Source: Acanthococcus lagerstroemiae (lineage: Eukaryota > Arthropoda > Insecta > Hemiptera > Eriococcidae). Taken from it: a DNA stretch of 64,000 bases. A program made the position numbers and the translations under genes. This document shows, piece by piece, positions 34,616 through 46,689 of the stretch; position 1 is the first letter of the stretch; each line of letters begins with the position of its first letter. The stretch lies in assembly GCA_031841125.1 (NCBI GenBank), contig CM063114.1, positions 32,633,574 through 32,697,573 of the forward strand, in the 5' to 3' direction. Below the pieces are notes generated by a model. The model was not told where the DNA came from and made no database searches. It saw nothing but the letters and a program-made list of their open reading frames with translations.

Positions 34616-36629
34616 ATCATTCGACTTTCAGTCTCTGATATTAAGTAGCTGACAATTTCTGCGCTACTCTGAAAAACCCAGAACGCGTACAAAATTCGCA
34701 TTTGAAGGAGACCGGTAACATCGACGGGGAAGTGATCCACCAAACAAGCGACTTAGGTATCTGATTTGACCAAGACCTTGGAATAAGAGAACGATACTCG
34801 TAGAAGGAGATAAAGAGGAAGATACTCTCAGGATGAATCACAAACGTGTTCTCCCTAAAATACGGAAACGTATCATTCTACAAAATTAAGAAAACATGGC
34901 CGGATATCTCAATTTGAATGGATTTTCCTACGACGGGGGGAGGGGAGGGGGGGTAGATTATGACAAACGCATGTGGAGAATCTTGCATACCCTAAAAATT
35001 GAAACGGTACAGATATTTCATAAAATGTACTTTCAACTTTCGAACACGATTTTTTTTCTCCACTAGATTGAAAATGGATTATCGATAAAAAGGTAAGCAG
35101 GATTTCAAGAAACAATGGAAGACATTTACAACAATTCCTGAAAAAAAGGTTGAACCAGTAGTGTAGTTATGAAACTAAATTAAATAATGAAAAATAGATT
35201 TTAAAATTTCACGTTTTTCAAGATTTTGTTATAATTTGTCCGTCAACATATATGATGTATTGTTGATAAACTTTTTCTCAGTCTGTTCCTTTTCTAAATA
35301 CCTAAAACAGTCCCCTTACCCTATCTCCGAAATTTTTTAGCGAAAAATAAATTGATTCCTCATAATCTTTTTTTTTATGAGAAATTTTTCTTCTCGATTT
35401 ATCGCTAACTAAAAGTTAACTGAAAATCAATATCTCTAGATGGACACTTGAAACACATAGAATTACACGACAAAAATGTGGATCATTTAACAAATTAACA
35501 GATGATTTTTTAAATTAATGTCCCTACGCTGATAATAACGACTCCAGATTACAACATTTAAAAATTTTTTATCAGTGAGAAATTTATCAAAAATCAGTTA
35601 GATCACAGAAGGGTATGTTACGTCATACTTGACACGCATTCAAGGTAAACCACAATATATACCAATTTCAACGTGGTCGGCTTCAGCGTTGATTTTACAC
35701 AATTTTTTCTCCTATGACAAGTCCGTGTCAATGTATCTTTGAAGATGTCATTGGGAAAAAATTGATATAAAGTCAGCGCTGCATTCGATGACGTTGAAAT
35801 TGTAACACATTACTTTCAAGTATATTCCAATCTGCGCATAAGTTACCAGAAATGTATGAAGATTGTCCTGATCTTTCAAAAACGGTTCAATACAAAAGAA
35901 AGCAAGAATACACTAGGTAAATATTATAACGTATCTTTCTATCGTCATAAGTTGCAATAAATTTCTGATTAAATAAAAATCAAAAACATGGAAAATTTGT
36001 TTAAAGACAAGATAAATTTCATTTTCTCTTAATTTGTCACTAATCATAAATTATTAATTAACAATCGATCCAACCCAGAGCAAACTTGCAACAATTAAGG
36101 ATTACATGTGATTTTTTTCACAATAATTTCTTTCTGTTTGGACGGGCAGTCAAGTTTCAATCAAGTTTTTGTGCTTGAAACGACAAATCTCTGAGGTACA
36201 TTTTTTTCAATTTTCATCGATCACAATTTTATCAAAAATCTATCAAATCAGAAAAAGACATGATACTTGGTACATAACATTCTCATAATACGTCGTTGAG
36301 TTCGCTCTGATTTTATACTAGTTTCTTTCCAATGTCATCTCCAAAAATATGAAAAAGGAGTTATCATTGGCAAAAAATCTGGAAACACCGAGCAGTCGGT
36401 CGAGATTTTAAAAACGCGAACTTTCGGAGAATTTAAAGGTAAAATCGGAAAATGATGAAGCAATTTCGTAATTTTTCAATTTTATTTCTAATTTTTCGTC
36501 ATTATTGCCTTTTTAAAATATTAATTTACTGCGAGGCGTCTTGTAGCATGTTTTCTTGTTCTTACGACTGTCTTATATAGGTTTTTACAGATCAACTTTA
36601 GTTTTGAAATTTCAAACATAACATGCCCT
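34616..36629. other. AT-rich, old duplicated modules, no recognised gene
   Basis: Contains a G-rich tract at 34935-34953 and an imperfect palindrome at 35663-35802. A second, diverged module at about 36225-36370 repeats the order atttatcaaaaatc, (g)atgatac and tttttcccaatgtcat seen at 35570-35760. There is no protein motif. Confidence 0.45.
35663..35802. repeat. Imperfect palindrome with 57 bp arms
   Basis: The left arm starts caatttcaacgt (35663) and runs to ctatgaca (35719). The right arm (35746-35802) ends acgttgaaattg. About three-quarters of positions pair, including CAGCG-TGA-TTTA and AATTTTTTC blocks. It may be an old MITE. A related half-arm occurs at about 36290-36350. Confidence 0.65.
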
Positions 36630-36994
36630 GACCAGTCAAACGCAGTTTATTCTCAACCAACTTGCTCAACAAGACATCACAATAGTATTAACGTGGATCC
36701 CGGGTCACCGTGATATTATAGGACAAGATCTTGTTGACGCTGCTGCTAAATCCAAACCAGAAACAACTATTCCACTTCTGAATAATCCAGACATCAAAGC
36801 CTACCTACACCAACAAATTATGGCCTTATGGAACGAAGAATGGATCCATACCACCGACAACAAACTCCGCAGCATCAAATCGGATATATCCAATTGGACC
36901 AACATCTTCAGCACCTTATGCGCTACTTCTCGATCAACCGAAACAACTATCAATAGAATCTTCCTTGGCCACTCACGTCTTACCCACGAATATA

Positions 36995-39018
36995 CAGGGT
37001 GTCCGAGTTTCGGTTGCTAAGCGGGGAGGAATGAATAGCACTTGAGAAGACAAAGCAAAAGTGTTATTATCACCTTTTGCCTAATCACAAAATTGAGGGC
37101 GCCGCATCTTTGTAAAAATCGAAAAATTCACCAATTTTGACCCATTATAAAAATCACGAGTAATGATGTTGCCCAGTCTACAATGATGCTATGTTACAGC
37201 ACTCACTTAGAGTAACAAAACAAGTTATTACGATATCCGGCCTGCTCTGAAAATGTAAGCAGGTAAATGGCATCCAAAATTCAGAAATTTCAATTTTTTT
37301 ACAAAATTGTGCAAAAAGCCTACTTTTACTGAACCCCAACATGAATAACCAAAGGCCGGCGTTTCTCATTATCAAAACTGGTAGCCCTGATTCAGATGAA
37401 CAAAAAATCATACCACTATCTCCTTCCAGTTTTCAGAATTTAAAAAGTTATGTCGCGTTGAAGTTCATGAAGCTTCTGACATGATCGAAAAATGAACCTT
37501 ATGATCAAAGAAGAAAAAGAAAAAAAAGAAAAATTACAAACGCTTCTAATTTATTGTAACTTTCAATAGTCGTTATGCCTGAATGAATGACTGGCGTTAC
37601 ATAAAGACTCCATCTGTTGATCTAGTTGTCTGACCACCATAAAATAGGCACTGGAATACAAGAAGACCTCTCGCTGAAAGTAGATGAATGAAACTTGATT
37701 CATTTTATGACAAGCCATTGTTATGGTTTGTGCACTTTCGCTGCAAATTAACAACAGGCTTTAATTCTGTTCAGTTTTTTAGCAGCATTTGTCTTCTGTA
37801 CACTAACTGATTTCCCCACATTATAAAAGAAATCTAAAAATTTGATACGTTACCAGATTGAGAATAAATTTTTTAAGTAAATTATTTCAAAAAATTTATC
37901 AACTCTTACTGAATGTACCAGTTATCCCTCCGATTAAAAGTGCGCTTTACTTTTATCTTCTGTTAGTAAGTCTGCAAACTCGACGTTTTCTTGCAAAAAT
38001 TTGAAACCTGGAAGCAAGAGACTTGGCTTTTCTTCTGAAATTCGCCACTGTATGCAGTGGTGTAGCGTCGGGGGGGGGGGCGTGCCCTCTCAATATTTTT
38101 ACATAGTCCTCTAATATCAGCGATTTAAAAAAAAAAACTACAATTTTCGACTTTTTCTCCCTTGAAAACCTTATTGTGCCCCCCCCCCCTTTGGGAAACC
38201 CCTAGCTGCGCCATTGACTGTATGACACAATTTCTCGTGAATTTCCGTCGAACGTCGGTTACGCGGTGTAGAAATGTATTACACTTCGTAATTCACAAGC
38301 AACGCACGTCGAAATGTTGGCTCATTTTTGTAGCACTGATATAGCAACTCCAGTTCTATTCCAGAGTGTGCAAAACTCAAGATTTACATGTCCCTTTCAT
38401 TTCGTTTTATTTTATTTTTGTTTCTGCCTACGAATTTAGGGAAACTTACTTTTGAGCGGAGCCTAGAAACCAAATAGCTTTTCCCCTAACAGTTTAATTT
38501 TTAGGGCGAGTTAAATTTTCTGTTTTTTTGAAAATTGAAAGTACTTCAGCGCGTCTTAACTTTTTAAATTCTGAAAACTGGAAGGAGATAGTGGTATGAT
38601 TTTTTGTTCATCTGAATCAGGGCTACCAGTTTTGATAATGAGAACTGTACGCCGGCCTTTGGTTATTCATGTTGGGATTCAGTAAAAGTAGGCTTTTTGC
38701 ACAATTTTGTAAAAAAAAATAGAAATTTCTGAATTTTGGATGCCATTTACCTGCTTAAATTTTCAGAGTAGGCCGGATTTCGTAATAACTTGTTTTGTTA
38801 CTCTAAGTGAGTGCTGTACCATGGCATCATTGTAGACTGGGCAACATCATTACTCGTGATTTTTGTAATAGGTCAAAATTAGTGAATTGTTCGATTTTTA
38901 CAAAGATGCGGCGCCTTCAATTTTGTGATTAGGCAAAAGGTGATAATAACACTTTTGCTTTGTATATTCAAGTACTACTCATTCCTCCCCGCTTAGCAAC
39001 CGAAATTCAGACATCCTG
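36995..39018. mobile_element. 2.0 kb long-TIR non-autonomous element, CAGGGTGTCC ends, TA target
   Basis: The left end is CAGGGTGTCCGAGTTTCGGT, the right end inverted is CAGGATGTCTGAATTTCGGT (37 of 40 bases match over the outer 40). Arms are very long: about 470 bp (36995-37464) and 476 bp (38543-39018). TA is duplicated at 36993-36994 and 39019-39020, proven by frame restoration of the host retroelement. The 1.08 kb centre has no transposase and holds a hAT MITE at 38055. Arms are similar to the opa-intron element in architecture and first eight bases but not in the rest of their sequence. Confidence 0.9.
38055..38216. mobile_element. hAT-type MITE nested in the long-TIR element, 8 bp TSD
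   Basis: The left end is CAGTGGTGTAGC, the right end inverted is CAATGGCGCAGC. ACTGTATG is duplicated exactly at 38047-38054 and 38217-38224. The 162 bp body contains a G11 run just inside the left end and a C11 run near the right end, as in the relative at 43034. Confidence 0.9.
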
Positions 39019-39259
39019 TATATTTCTTCACCAACCACCACCAATCTGTAACCTATGTTCTTCTCCTCTTACTATACTACATATCATCCAACACTGTAAA
39101 TCATATAGCCGCAATCACCGCATTCAATACCTACAAATCGATAATGTACAACATCTGATTACCCTCATAAATCGCAACTATCTCTCACACCTTATCTAGT
39201 CTAATTTTAATAACTAATTTAATAAGTTAGATGTAATTTAACAAATAAGATGTAGATAC

Positions 39260-39292
39260 CGAGATCATGGCCTACAGGCGTTACGTGTCTCG
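39260..39292 (+). other. 3' UTR hairpin of the RNase H-bearing retroelement
   Basis: CGAGAT (39260-39265) pairs with GTCTCG (39287-39292, one G-T pair). The inner stem is GCC-TACA-GGC. It has the same layout as hairpins at 5502-5535 and 62542-62579, with a different outer stem. Confidence 0.6.
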
Positions 39293-39320
39293 TTAAAATT
39301 AAAAAAAAACAAAACAAAAA

Positions 39321-42300
39321 AACTTGGTCAGTGTTATAATAAATGTGAATAAAAATTGCCCTTCATCAAATTTCCTCGTGCAGGAGGGAGGGGGTGTCGA
39401 GGATTCCTGGCTGTTCGTCAGGGAAAATTCTTCCCTAACCATCGGAAATTGTCACGATTGTGTATGCCGTTCCAAACTTCATAATTATACTCAACTAATT
39501 CGTATTACGCGAAGCAGGGTGACTTTCAATACGTACCTGATAAGCCGTAAAGATCATTGTACTCTTTCAGCCCCCCTCCCCTAGAGGCATAGTACATAGA
39601 GAGATTCCGAGCTACAACTGTAATTATGTCCATGAAAGTGCGAGCCCTGCTGGAAGTCGCGTTTGTTTTCACCGAAGGATTCGATAACGAACTCTTCGTG
39701 GTTTTCATCCTGGGTCATGTACCTCGAAAACCGCGATTGTAAGCTATACACGGCTGCGGCAAAATTTGAAACCATTTTCAAGAATACGTTTAGCGATCCA
39801 CGACAGATACCGCAGGCCCGTAAGTAGGTAATACATTTTCGTTCGAAGTGTAAGTAGTCGATACAAAGGTCACAATTAAGAACCTCGATATGGTAAGCCT
39901 TATATTATATTCGAATCTACGATAACGAAGACTCGTAGGATAACGAACGAAATAATAATACAAAGAGGGATTCTGGATACCGATATAAGAATATTATAAC
40001 AACGAAATAGATCGAAAGGTTAATCGGGTGAAATATCGCATGTCAAAACTTTAAAAATTGTCCAGTCATTGTATACCGTTAATTAAGTTACGCCTCCTTC
40101 GAAGCCCGGGTTACCCGGCCGCGTCCGTTTCAAAACAGAACGGATTCGATCACTCGATTCTGAAACTCTCTTTCGTCGAGTGATTCATTTTTGAAAAACA
40201 TTTAACCGGCCAATTAGTTTGACACGCGGTTTCTACGTATACCAGATATTACCCGAATACCTGTAGTACTCGACTGGTACATGTAGATGCTTTAATAAGC
40301 GGTACTTAACAAGCACGAGTGAGTTACTTTCGATTCAGCTGTTGTCAGTGTCATTACAGCGCAACTTTTCTTAACACGAAATTCGACACGCAGGCGGGTC
40401 ACTATAAATTCGATTATCCAGGTTGTTTTTCAATTCTTCCACTTACTCGCCTAAATTAGTACGTGTATAGTTTTGACAAATTAGTAGATGCGAGTTGTTT
40501 GAAGGGGAAAAGCGTGCACTTTGACATCCCCCTTTTCTGCTACAGTAGAAAAAGCTATCCTTTACGACGGTGTAATGCAATAATTAGAATGACGAGAGGG
40601 CGATTAAACGTATTTAAGAACGCAGAGGGGCTCCTGCCCCCCCCCCCTCTATCGCGACATGATTCCCAAGTAACTGGAAGGAACACATACTCATACATTA
40701 ACAACAGAACAGTTCATCGTACATACCAGCAAACACATCACAGCGTGTAGACAGTCTTAATCTTCAATATTCAAGTCACCGACATAGAGTAACACCAAAA
40801 AGGTATCTGAGAAGAGTGACGTTGATATTTTTATTTCCTTCCGGTCTTAAGGTTCTTTTAGACACGATCATGATTTTTCAAAACGCTTCCATACCCGCTC
40901 AAAACTCCTAAATACTCGTGTAAAACTCTAAGCCTCTTTGAAACTAACACGCATTCAAGACTGTGTAATTCTCTTCTACACTTATTTAAGGTTTTGAGAG
41001 GCTCTCATTTAAAATCTGTTGACGGTTCAGGATTTGTTCGACCTTCTGAGACCCGTATAAACTCTTCCAAGTTCTTTCAAACAAACTCGCTCAAGACTGT
41101 TCAAGACTCGAAGACTGCCGAAGACTTGTTTACAGCTTTCAAGACTTCGCAAAGTTTTAAATTTCTTTAGACTTAAGGCTCTTACAGGGTTACTTCAGAC
41201 CCTGCTATAGGACGTTTCCGCTGGTCAACTGCGTAGTTTTGAAACATTTTCATTCGAGTGTATCCTCTTCGGGCTGGCGATTCTCCCAATTGTTCTCACC
41301 GTGTAACCGCATCTGCATTTTAAGCACACTACGTGTAATATCGGGGAAAATTCTAAGTCGTCGATTTAGTCCAGATGTCTGTTAAATAACAGAATTGGAG
41401 GTGGAGAAGGGGGAAATGATACTTTCGTCTGAGGTCCCATTCTGTGCAATGCAAATCTACCTTTTGGCCTTTCTTTTTAACGCCTCTCCTAGAAGGTACA
41501 ACAATAGAAAGGTTTCTACATAGAGTATGCTAGAGTCATTCATCAAGTACATTGTGTTTTATTACGAGTATTCCATCAAAAATCCAAATGAACCGTGTCC
41601 CATCAATACGGATATTTTTGGTTCGTGGAGCCCTATCTATGACATCATTTTGTGTGGCATTTGTATCTTCTCATAACAAAGGGTTGTTCCATGTGAGTAG
41701 ATGACGATTTTTGGAAGAAATTACCTTCTTTTTTTACTCTCAGAGACTTACAAATATGATTGACAGCCATGGTTTCCAAACATAATTTCAATACAATTTC
41801 GCACAATCTCGTCGTGTAAAAATTCGTTCTCTGTATCGTTTTCCTGTAGTGGTGAAGACGTTTGAAAATGATTATATTCATACAATCTTCACTACACCAT
41901 CTGACAAATTTAAAGTTTACTTTATACAGCCCTGACAGAGATACAGTAGTCAGTTAAGTGACGTTTCAGAATATGATTCTTTAACTCCGGAAATCCATCG
42001 ACGCTGGTGGCAAGTTAAGCCTCCCAGCTCTCCATCGAATGGCTATATCCAAATTAATAATCTGGCCCTCTCGCGATCGTGCGGATATCGGTTTTATCTT
42101 TGAAACGATTAGATCAACCCGCTGGAATGTGTACGACAATAATCGTAAAACCAAATTCAGGTAAACCGATTAGAGTGAAGGAACCTACTTACAGACCCAT
42201 AGGGTATCGCGAGGCGCTGTAATCAAATATACGTTTATTATTCGATTTTACTTTTCTCTTTCTCTCTACACATACAGCCAATCGTAAAAGAAAAGGATCC

Positions 42301-43025
42301 TTTTGATAATTATTTACGTAATCCGGCAGAACAAATGAAACTAGCTCCTCCCCCCCCCCCTATAATAAAATACATTTTTCCTTTTTCCTATATACATAAA
42401 AAGACCGGTGTATCGCATTGCCAATACGTGATTATGGTAGTCGCGTACGGGTATCCCAAGCTGGTTGTCGGTGACAAATCAGATATGTATACCAGCAGTT
42501 AAGATAACCATCGAAATCTTTTGGAAAGGCGCGCAGCTTAAAAGCGCGCGCACAGCGTACCGTATTAGATGAGAAATAACAAGATTAAAATGGAAGTAGT
42601 AACGTGACAGTCTTGGTCTTCCCAAACAGAGATGCTATCTTTCGGGTCAGACCTCTGCAAGATCTATTACAAATGACACCTCGAAAGCCTCCAGCGATGA
42701 AAATGATTCCGAATGATTTTGTAGTTTTGCGTTTACGAAAAGCTTCTCGGTCTTAGCATCGCAGCATCGACTAAAAAAGAAGCATTTACACGGATATAGT
42801 TTGCCCAAATCGCGTGAACTGAATTCAGCTGGGCCGGAAGACCAGTTCGCTGTAATTCACAAACTACGATTTTATCCGAAATTTTACTTCGACTACAACT
42901 GCTAGTACGAGTAATCAAGCTTATTGTCCCGATGATTTGGAATTTTCCGTTAAAATTTGCGTTAAAACTATAATAGAAATAGTATTGAAAATGCACAGAG
43001 GAACCCGTTCACATTGGAGAGAGGG
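39321..43025. other. No recognised gene
   Basis: No supported coding region. It contains C11 runs at 40637-40647 and 42350-42360, and the degenerate short-period repeat at 40850-41210. Confidence 0.5.
40850..41210. repeat. Degenerate short-period repeat (AAGACTC-like), locus 3
   Basis: Phrases include tcaagactgttcaagactcgaag, actgccgaagacttg, ttcaagacttcgc, tagacttaaggctctt and cttccaagttc. The spacing is 10-20 bp. It reads mainly as the AAGACTC strand, whereas locus 2 reads mainly as GAGTCTT. Confidence 0.5.
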
Positions 43026-43033
43026 CGTGTATA

Positions 43034-43280
43034 CAGTGGCGTAGCCAAGGGGGGATTAGAGGATGGATCCCCCTCCTTGAGATAAGAATTTTTTAATACG
43101 CTGGCAGTATCACAGTGAATGCACGAAATGAAATTTAAATCCAGATACATAACTGAAGTTGAAAAGCACAACATGCTGATACGTCAATGTAAAAACATAG
43201 AGTTCATGGTGGGTGTACCCCCCCCCCCCGCCCAAAATTTTGCTGATCCTCTCCTTGGAAACATCCTGGCTACGCCACTG
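43034..43280. mobile_element. hAT-type MITE, CAGTGGCGTAGCCA ends, 8 bp TSD
   Basis: A perfect 14 bp TIR (CAGTGGCGTAGCCA) occurs at both ends, with CGTGTATA duplicated exactly at 43026-43033 and 43281-43288. The 247 bp body carries a G-run inside the left end and a C12 run at 43218-43229. The element is non-autonomous. Ends and TSD are read directly; hAT follows from the 8 bp TSD. Confidence 0.95.
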
Positions 43281-43282
43281 CG

Positions 43283-43365
43283 TGTATAGATAGATAAGAC
43301 ACACTGACTAATAGACAGACAGGCAAACAAACAGACAGAGAAACAGACAAATCAGTCAGACGTTT
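43283..43365 (+). repeat. Degenerate (GACA)n / (GATA)n microsatellite
   Basis: Runs of gatagataagac, agacagacaggcaaacaaac, agacagagaaacagac and aaatcagtcagac start right at the 3' border of the MITE at 43034-43280. Confidence 0.7.
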
Positions 43366-45002
43366 CAAGTCACCCTTTGTTAATTCTATGAAAGTAAAAC
43401 TAAAATCTAGCTTCTGTCAGCCCGCCCACCGTCGGCCTTATAGGGGAAATTCCAGGGTTGGCAACAGGCAGATAGAAAGGTAACCAGCCAACCAACCATA
43501 CAGACAAACAAACGACAGTCTGACAGAAAGTGAGATACACAGTACACACGTACACAGCGCTGAGCCGAAGTCCAACACAAGCCATACGAATGACCGTTTG
43601 GGGGCTAGGGCTAGGCCATAAGGGGGCAAAGTTTCCTCATTCATTTGAAGGAGACCGCTGTTCGCTGCTCAAGCTATAACTTAGCGATAATAATCGCGAA
43701 GAAGCAATATTCTATCCCTAACCGGTTGCCGTCATCGGAAATGGTATTGGCATCCACCTCCCCATAATTAGTTCCAATGTTTGTACTTACACCAATACAA
43801 ATATGCTGTCATAGTACAGGTTCCTTCACTGTTCGAGGAATCTTTTTAGAAGATGTAGATAATACACGAGGAATCTACGTTCGCTTCCTAATTGAACCAA
43901 CTTTGTCAAGTTAATGCTACTTCTTGAGCATATTTATTGCAACACGAAGCAAGATATAGTCGAAACTACCCATACTTCAACTTTGGTATAAGAATTACGA
44001 TTATTTCTTATTCTATATACGTACTGTATAATGTATACATTACAATTTTAATATTATACGGAAATTTACGCTAATAAATGCGACAGTATTCAACGACTTT
44101 GTAAGAGCAATATTTTTACTTTCATCTCAGCCCGTTTTTCAAAATTTAATTAAAACGTCCGCCACGACGTTATTTATAATTCGAAATATCATTTTCAATT
44201 AATTAATTTCAACTCGAAATCTACGACGACAAAAATATCAAAATTATTTCTGAAAAACCAGTTTTACAACGTGTAAAAACCACCTGCCGTAGGTATCGCC
44301 TACAGCATATTATCATTTCTTTATTCGGACTGCAGGATAAGAAGGAAAGTTAAAAAAAAAAAAAAAAAAAAACCCTAAGCCATAACCTTATTATACGATT
44401 CTATTGTTCGACGAGTGATTCGCTTATCAAACCATTCGAGATCTTTACCGGAATGTATCTTCTTAACAGATGTATTTATTGCGTTACAAATTTATGGAAT
44501 TCCTTTTCAAAGGAACCATTTATTAATAAACCAATCTATTTTACGAACGGGCTTAAGCTGTCTCGACCCATATTTTACTCTTTTTTCTCTCTCCGCGAGT
44601 AGAAAAACCAACAACGATAAAACAAATAACGGGCCATAAACGGTGACTATTGAAGTGGTGGAGATGACGAATTAAGTCTACCTATACGTGCATATGTAAG
44701 ATAGGTGGAGCTCGATCAGGTATGTATTTGCGGCAATGTAATCGAATGCAGTTATAGATATTCGTCATAAACGGTCTTGGAGGAGGTTCCAAGGGCTTGG
44801 CGTCAACTTAGGATTCCATTAGAAGTATCTGATTAGGGTTTAGTAAATTCCTATTTGCTTCCGAATACTGTGATGAAGCTCACGAAATTAATTCAGAACT
44901 AATTCGTTCTATGCCATTGTAGCGCAACTAGCTGAAATTTAGGATACTTTTCTTACGGAGAGGTTTGAAAGAGTACCAGCCAGATGTAGGCTATAATGAC
45001 CT
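43366..45002. other. No recognised gene
   Basis: AT-rich, with an A-rich run at 44353-44372. No motif is recognised. Confidence 0.5.
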
Positions 45003-46687
45003 GATTGACAATTAGTGATGTGTAGTTGTTGATAGTTTCGGACTATCAATTGTTTTGATAGTAACCTAAAGTACTATCAATACTATCAAATAGTGGTTTG
45101 ATAGTTTTTTACATACTATCAATACTATCAAAGTTTATTTGATTGTTTTAACATTAATTATTAAAAATTTTAGGATCTATGAATAATTCATTTATTATCA
45201 GTTCTAACAAGATTTAATCACTATTTTGTTATTAATTATTATTAATTAGAAACTAGATTGAGAATTTTTTCAAATGAAATAATAAATACACTCTCTGTAT
45301 TTTAGTATTTTACTATTGGCTTAGGCGTTAGGCCTGCTACTGTTTTGTGTTTTCTTCTTTCAAATCAGTTTAACAATTTTCGGTTCGCTGTGATTCGATT
45401 CCTGTATTTTGTTATTCTAGCTTCCCATCTCTCAACCTCCCCTGAGGCAGTCTGATGTCTGATCTCTCCAAATTCCTGATTCATGATGTCTGCTCGTTGC
45501 ATTATTTATTTATGATGGTTATACAACGTTACAAGTCACAAGCTCTTCTGTATTCTGTCTTCTATTTTTTTTTTCATCTTCTCTGCTCTTCACTTCAGTT
45601 TCCTTAACCTTAAGGGATCGATCGATCGAACCCAGTTTCCACTCTGTTAAGAAGAACCTAACCCAACAACTTCGTATTTTATTTTACATTCTATAATTTT
45701 CTAATCAATAATCAAGTTTTGAGTCTTATGTGCTTGTTTAATCATGTGTGAAATCAAAAGGTCGCATATCGTGTTTTGTAAATCATAAATATGAAGAAAT
45801 GAAGGAAAATTTATAATTGCTTGTTATATAATCAAAGAACTTTCTTACAAAAATGAGTGTGATACTGGTATCCGTATTCCGTACTAATGATAATAATTTT
45901 AAATAATCGGCAACTCAATAATCATAATCCAACAAATAACTTATTGATAAGAAATAACAATAACTTTTAAATGGTTTCAAGTTTCAGTAGGTATTCAGTA
46001 ATATACATTACAGATTACACAAGCATAAGCCATAACATTAACTACCAAACCCAGAACCAGAAGAATTTAATTAATAATCAAATCATGGAATGAAAAATGA
46101 AACTGTCAAATACACATCGAGGATCGAGAAACGACTGGGAGAACGAACCTAAATCTAAGGAGCTTATGGTCTCTTTCCCAGCTTCCAAAATTCATCTGAA
46201 TGGACGAAATCACAGTTCACAAAATCAGTAAATTAATACTAAATATTTAGTATTATTTACTATTTAGGTAACTATAATTAAATAAATTTAAAACAGTGTT
46301 GACAAATGACAATTATTCATTTTGATGATTTGATAGTTTTTATTAATTTGATAGTTTTTAAGAACTATCAATAGTGTTGATAGTCAATGAAGTAACTATC
46401 GATAGTTTGATAGTACTAAATTTACTAAAAACTATCAATACTATCAAAAATTCTATCAATTACTACACATCACTATTGACAATTTGGAGAGCACTCACAT
46501 CACAAACCACTACCATTTTGAGACTTTTGGCCACTCGCATATTTTTGTGAGTGTTCAACGTCTCATCAATTTAAAATAATGTGTGCGAAGTCATCACTCA
46601 GCATTAGGTCACGTCGTGTGATTACTGAGTGACGTTCACAAATACACTCACAATTATTTGGATTGTGAGTAGCCTTATTGTCAATCG
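45003..46687. mobile_element. Short MITE-like inverted repeat, split by the hAT element
   Basis: GATTGACAAT at 45003-45012 is continued after the hAT insertion by ttGG-cactcaca at 46484. At 46650-46687 its inverted partner reads, from the outside, GATTGACAATAAGG-CTCACA. This suggests that the hAT element at 45013 landed within the TIR of an older element of roughly 215 bp. No target-site duplication was found for the older element. Confidence 0.5.
45013..46475. mobile_element. Non-autonomous hAT element, TAGTGATGTGTAGT ends, 8 bp TSD
   Basis: TIRs TAGTGATGTGTAGTtgTTGA and TAGTGATGTGTAGTaaTTGA (21 of 23 match through TAG). TTGACAAT is duplicated exactly at 45005-45012 and 46476-46483. Both subterminal regions are packed with the octamer ACTATCAA or its complement: eight exact copies at 45029-45140 and seven at 46320-46450. 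The 1.1 kb interior is AT-rich without a transposase frame. Clustered subterminal motifs are typical transposase-binding sites in hAT elements. Confidence 0.93.
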
Positions 46688-46689
46688 GG

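Larger units (their letters stand above)
36630..39310 (+). pseudogene. RNase H-bearing non-LTR retroelement 3' end, split by an insertion
   Basis: The left part (36630-36994) reads as a ribonuclease H C-terminal half, with VLTWIPGHRDIIGQDLVDAA followed by AKSKPE, then a conserved tail ending RIFLGHSRLTHEY. The right part resumes at 39021 with FLHQPPPICNLC, SSPLTILHIIQHC and a stop at 39197-39199; its Cys/His pattern is that of the C-terminal knuckle in I/Nimb/Outcast-type elements. The 3' UTR has a hairpin (39260-39292) and an A-rich tail to about 39320. Deleting 36995-39020 rejoins the frame exactly. RT and endonuclease are absent, so it is a short 5'-truncated copy. Clade (I, Nimb, Loa, Outcast) is unresolved. 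Confidence 0.82.

Noticed and set aside
43283..43530. GACA/CAAA-rich stretch considered as a CRISPR-like or satellite array
   Set aside because: No constant repeat length or unique spacers; it is a degenerate microsatellite.
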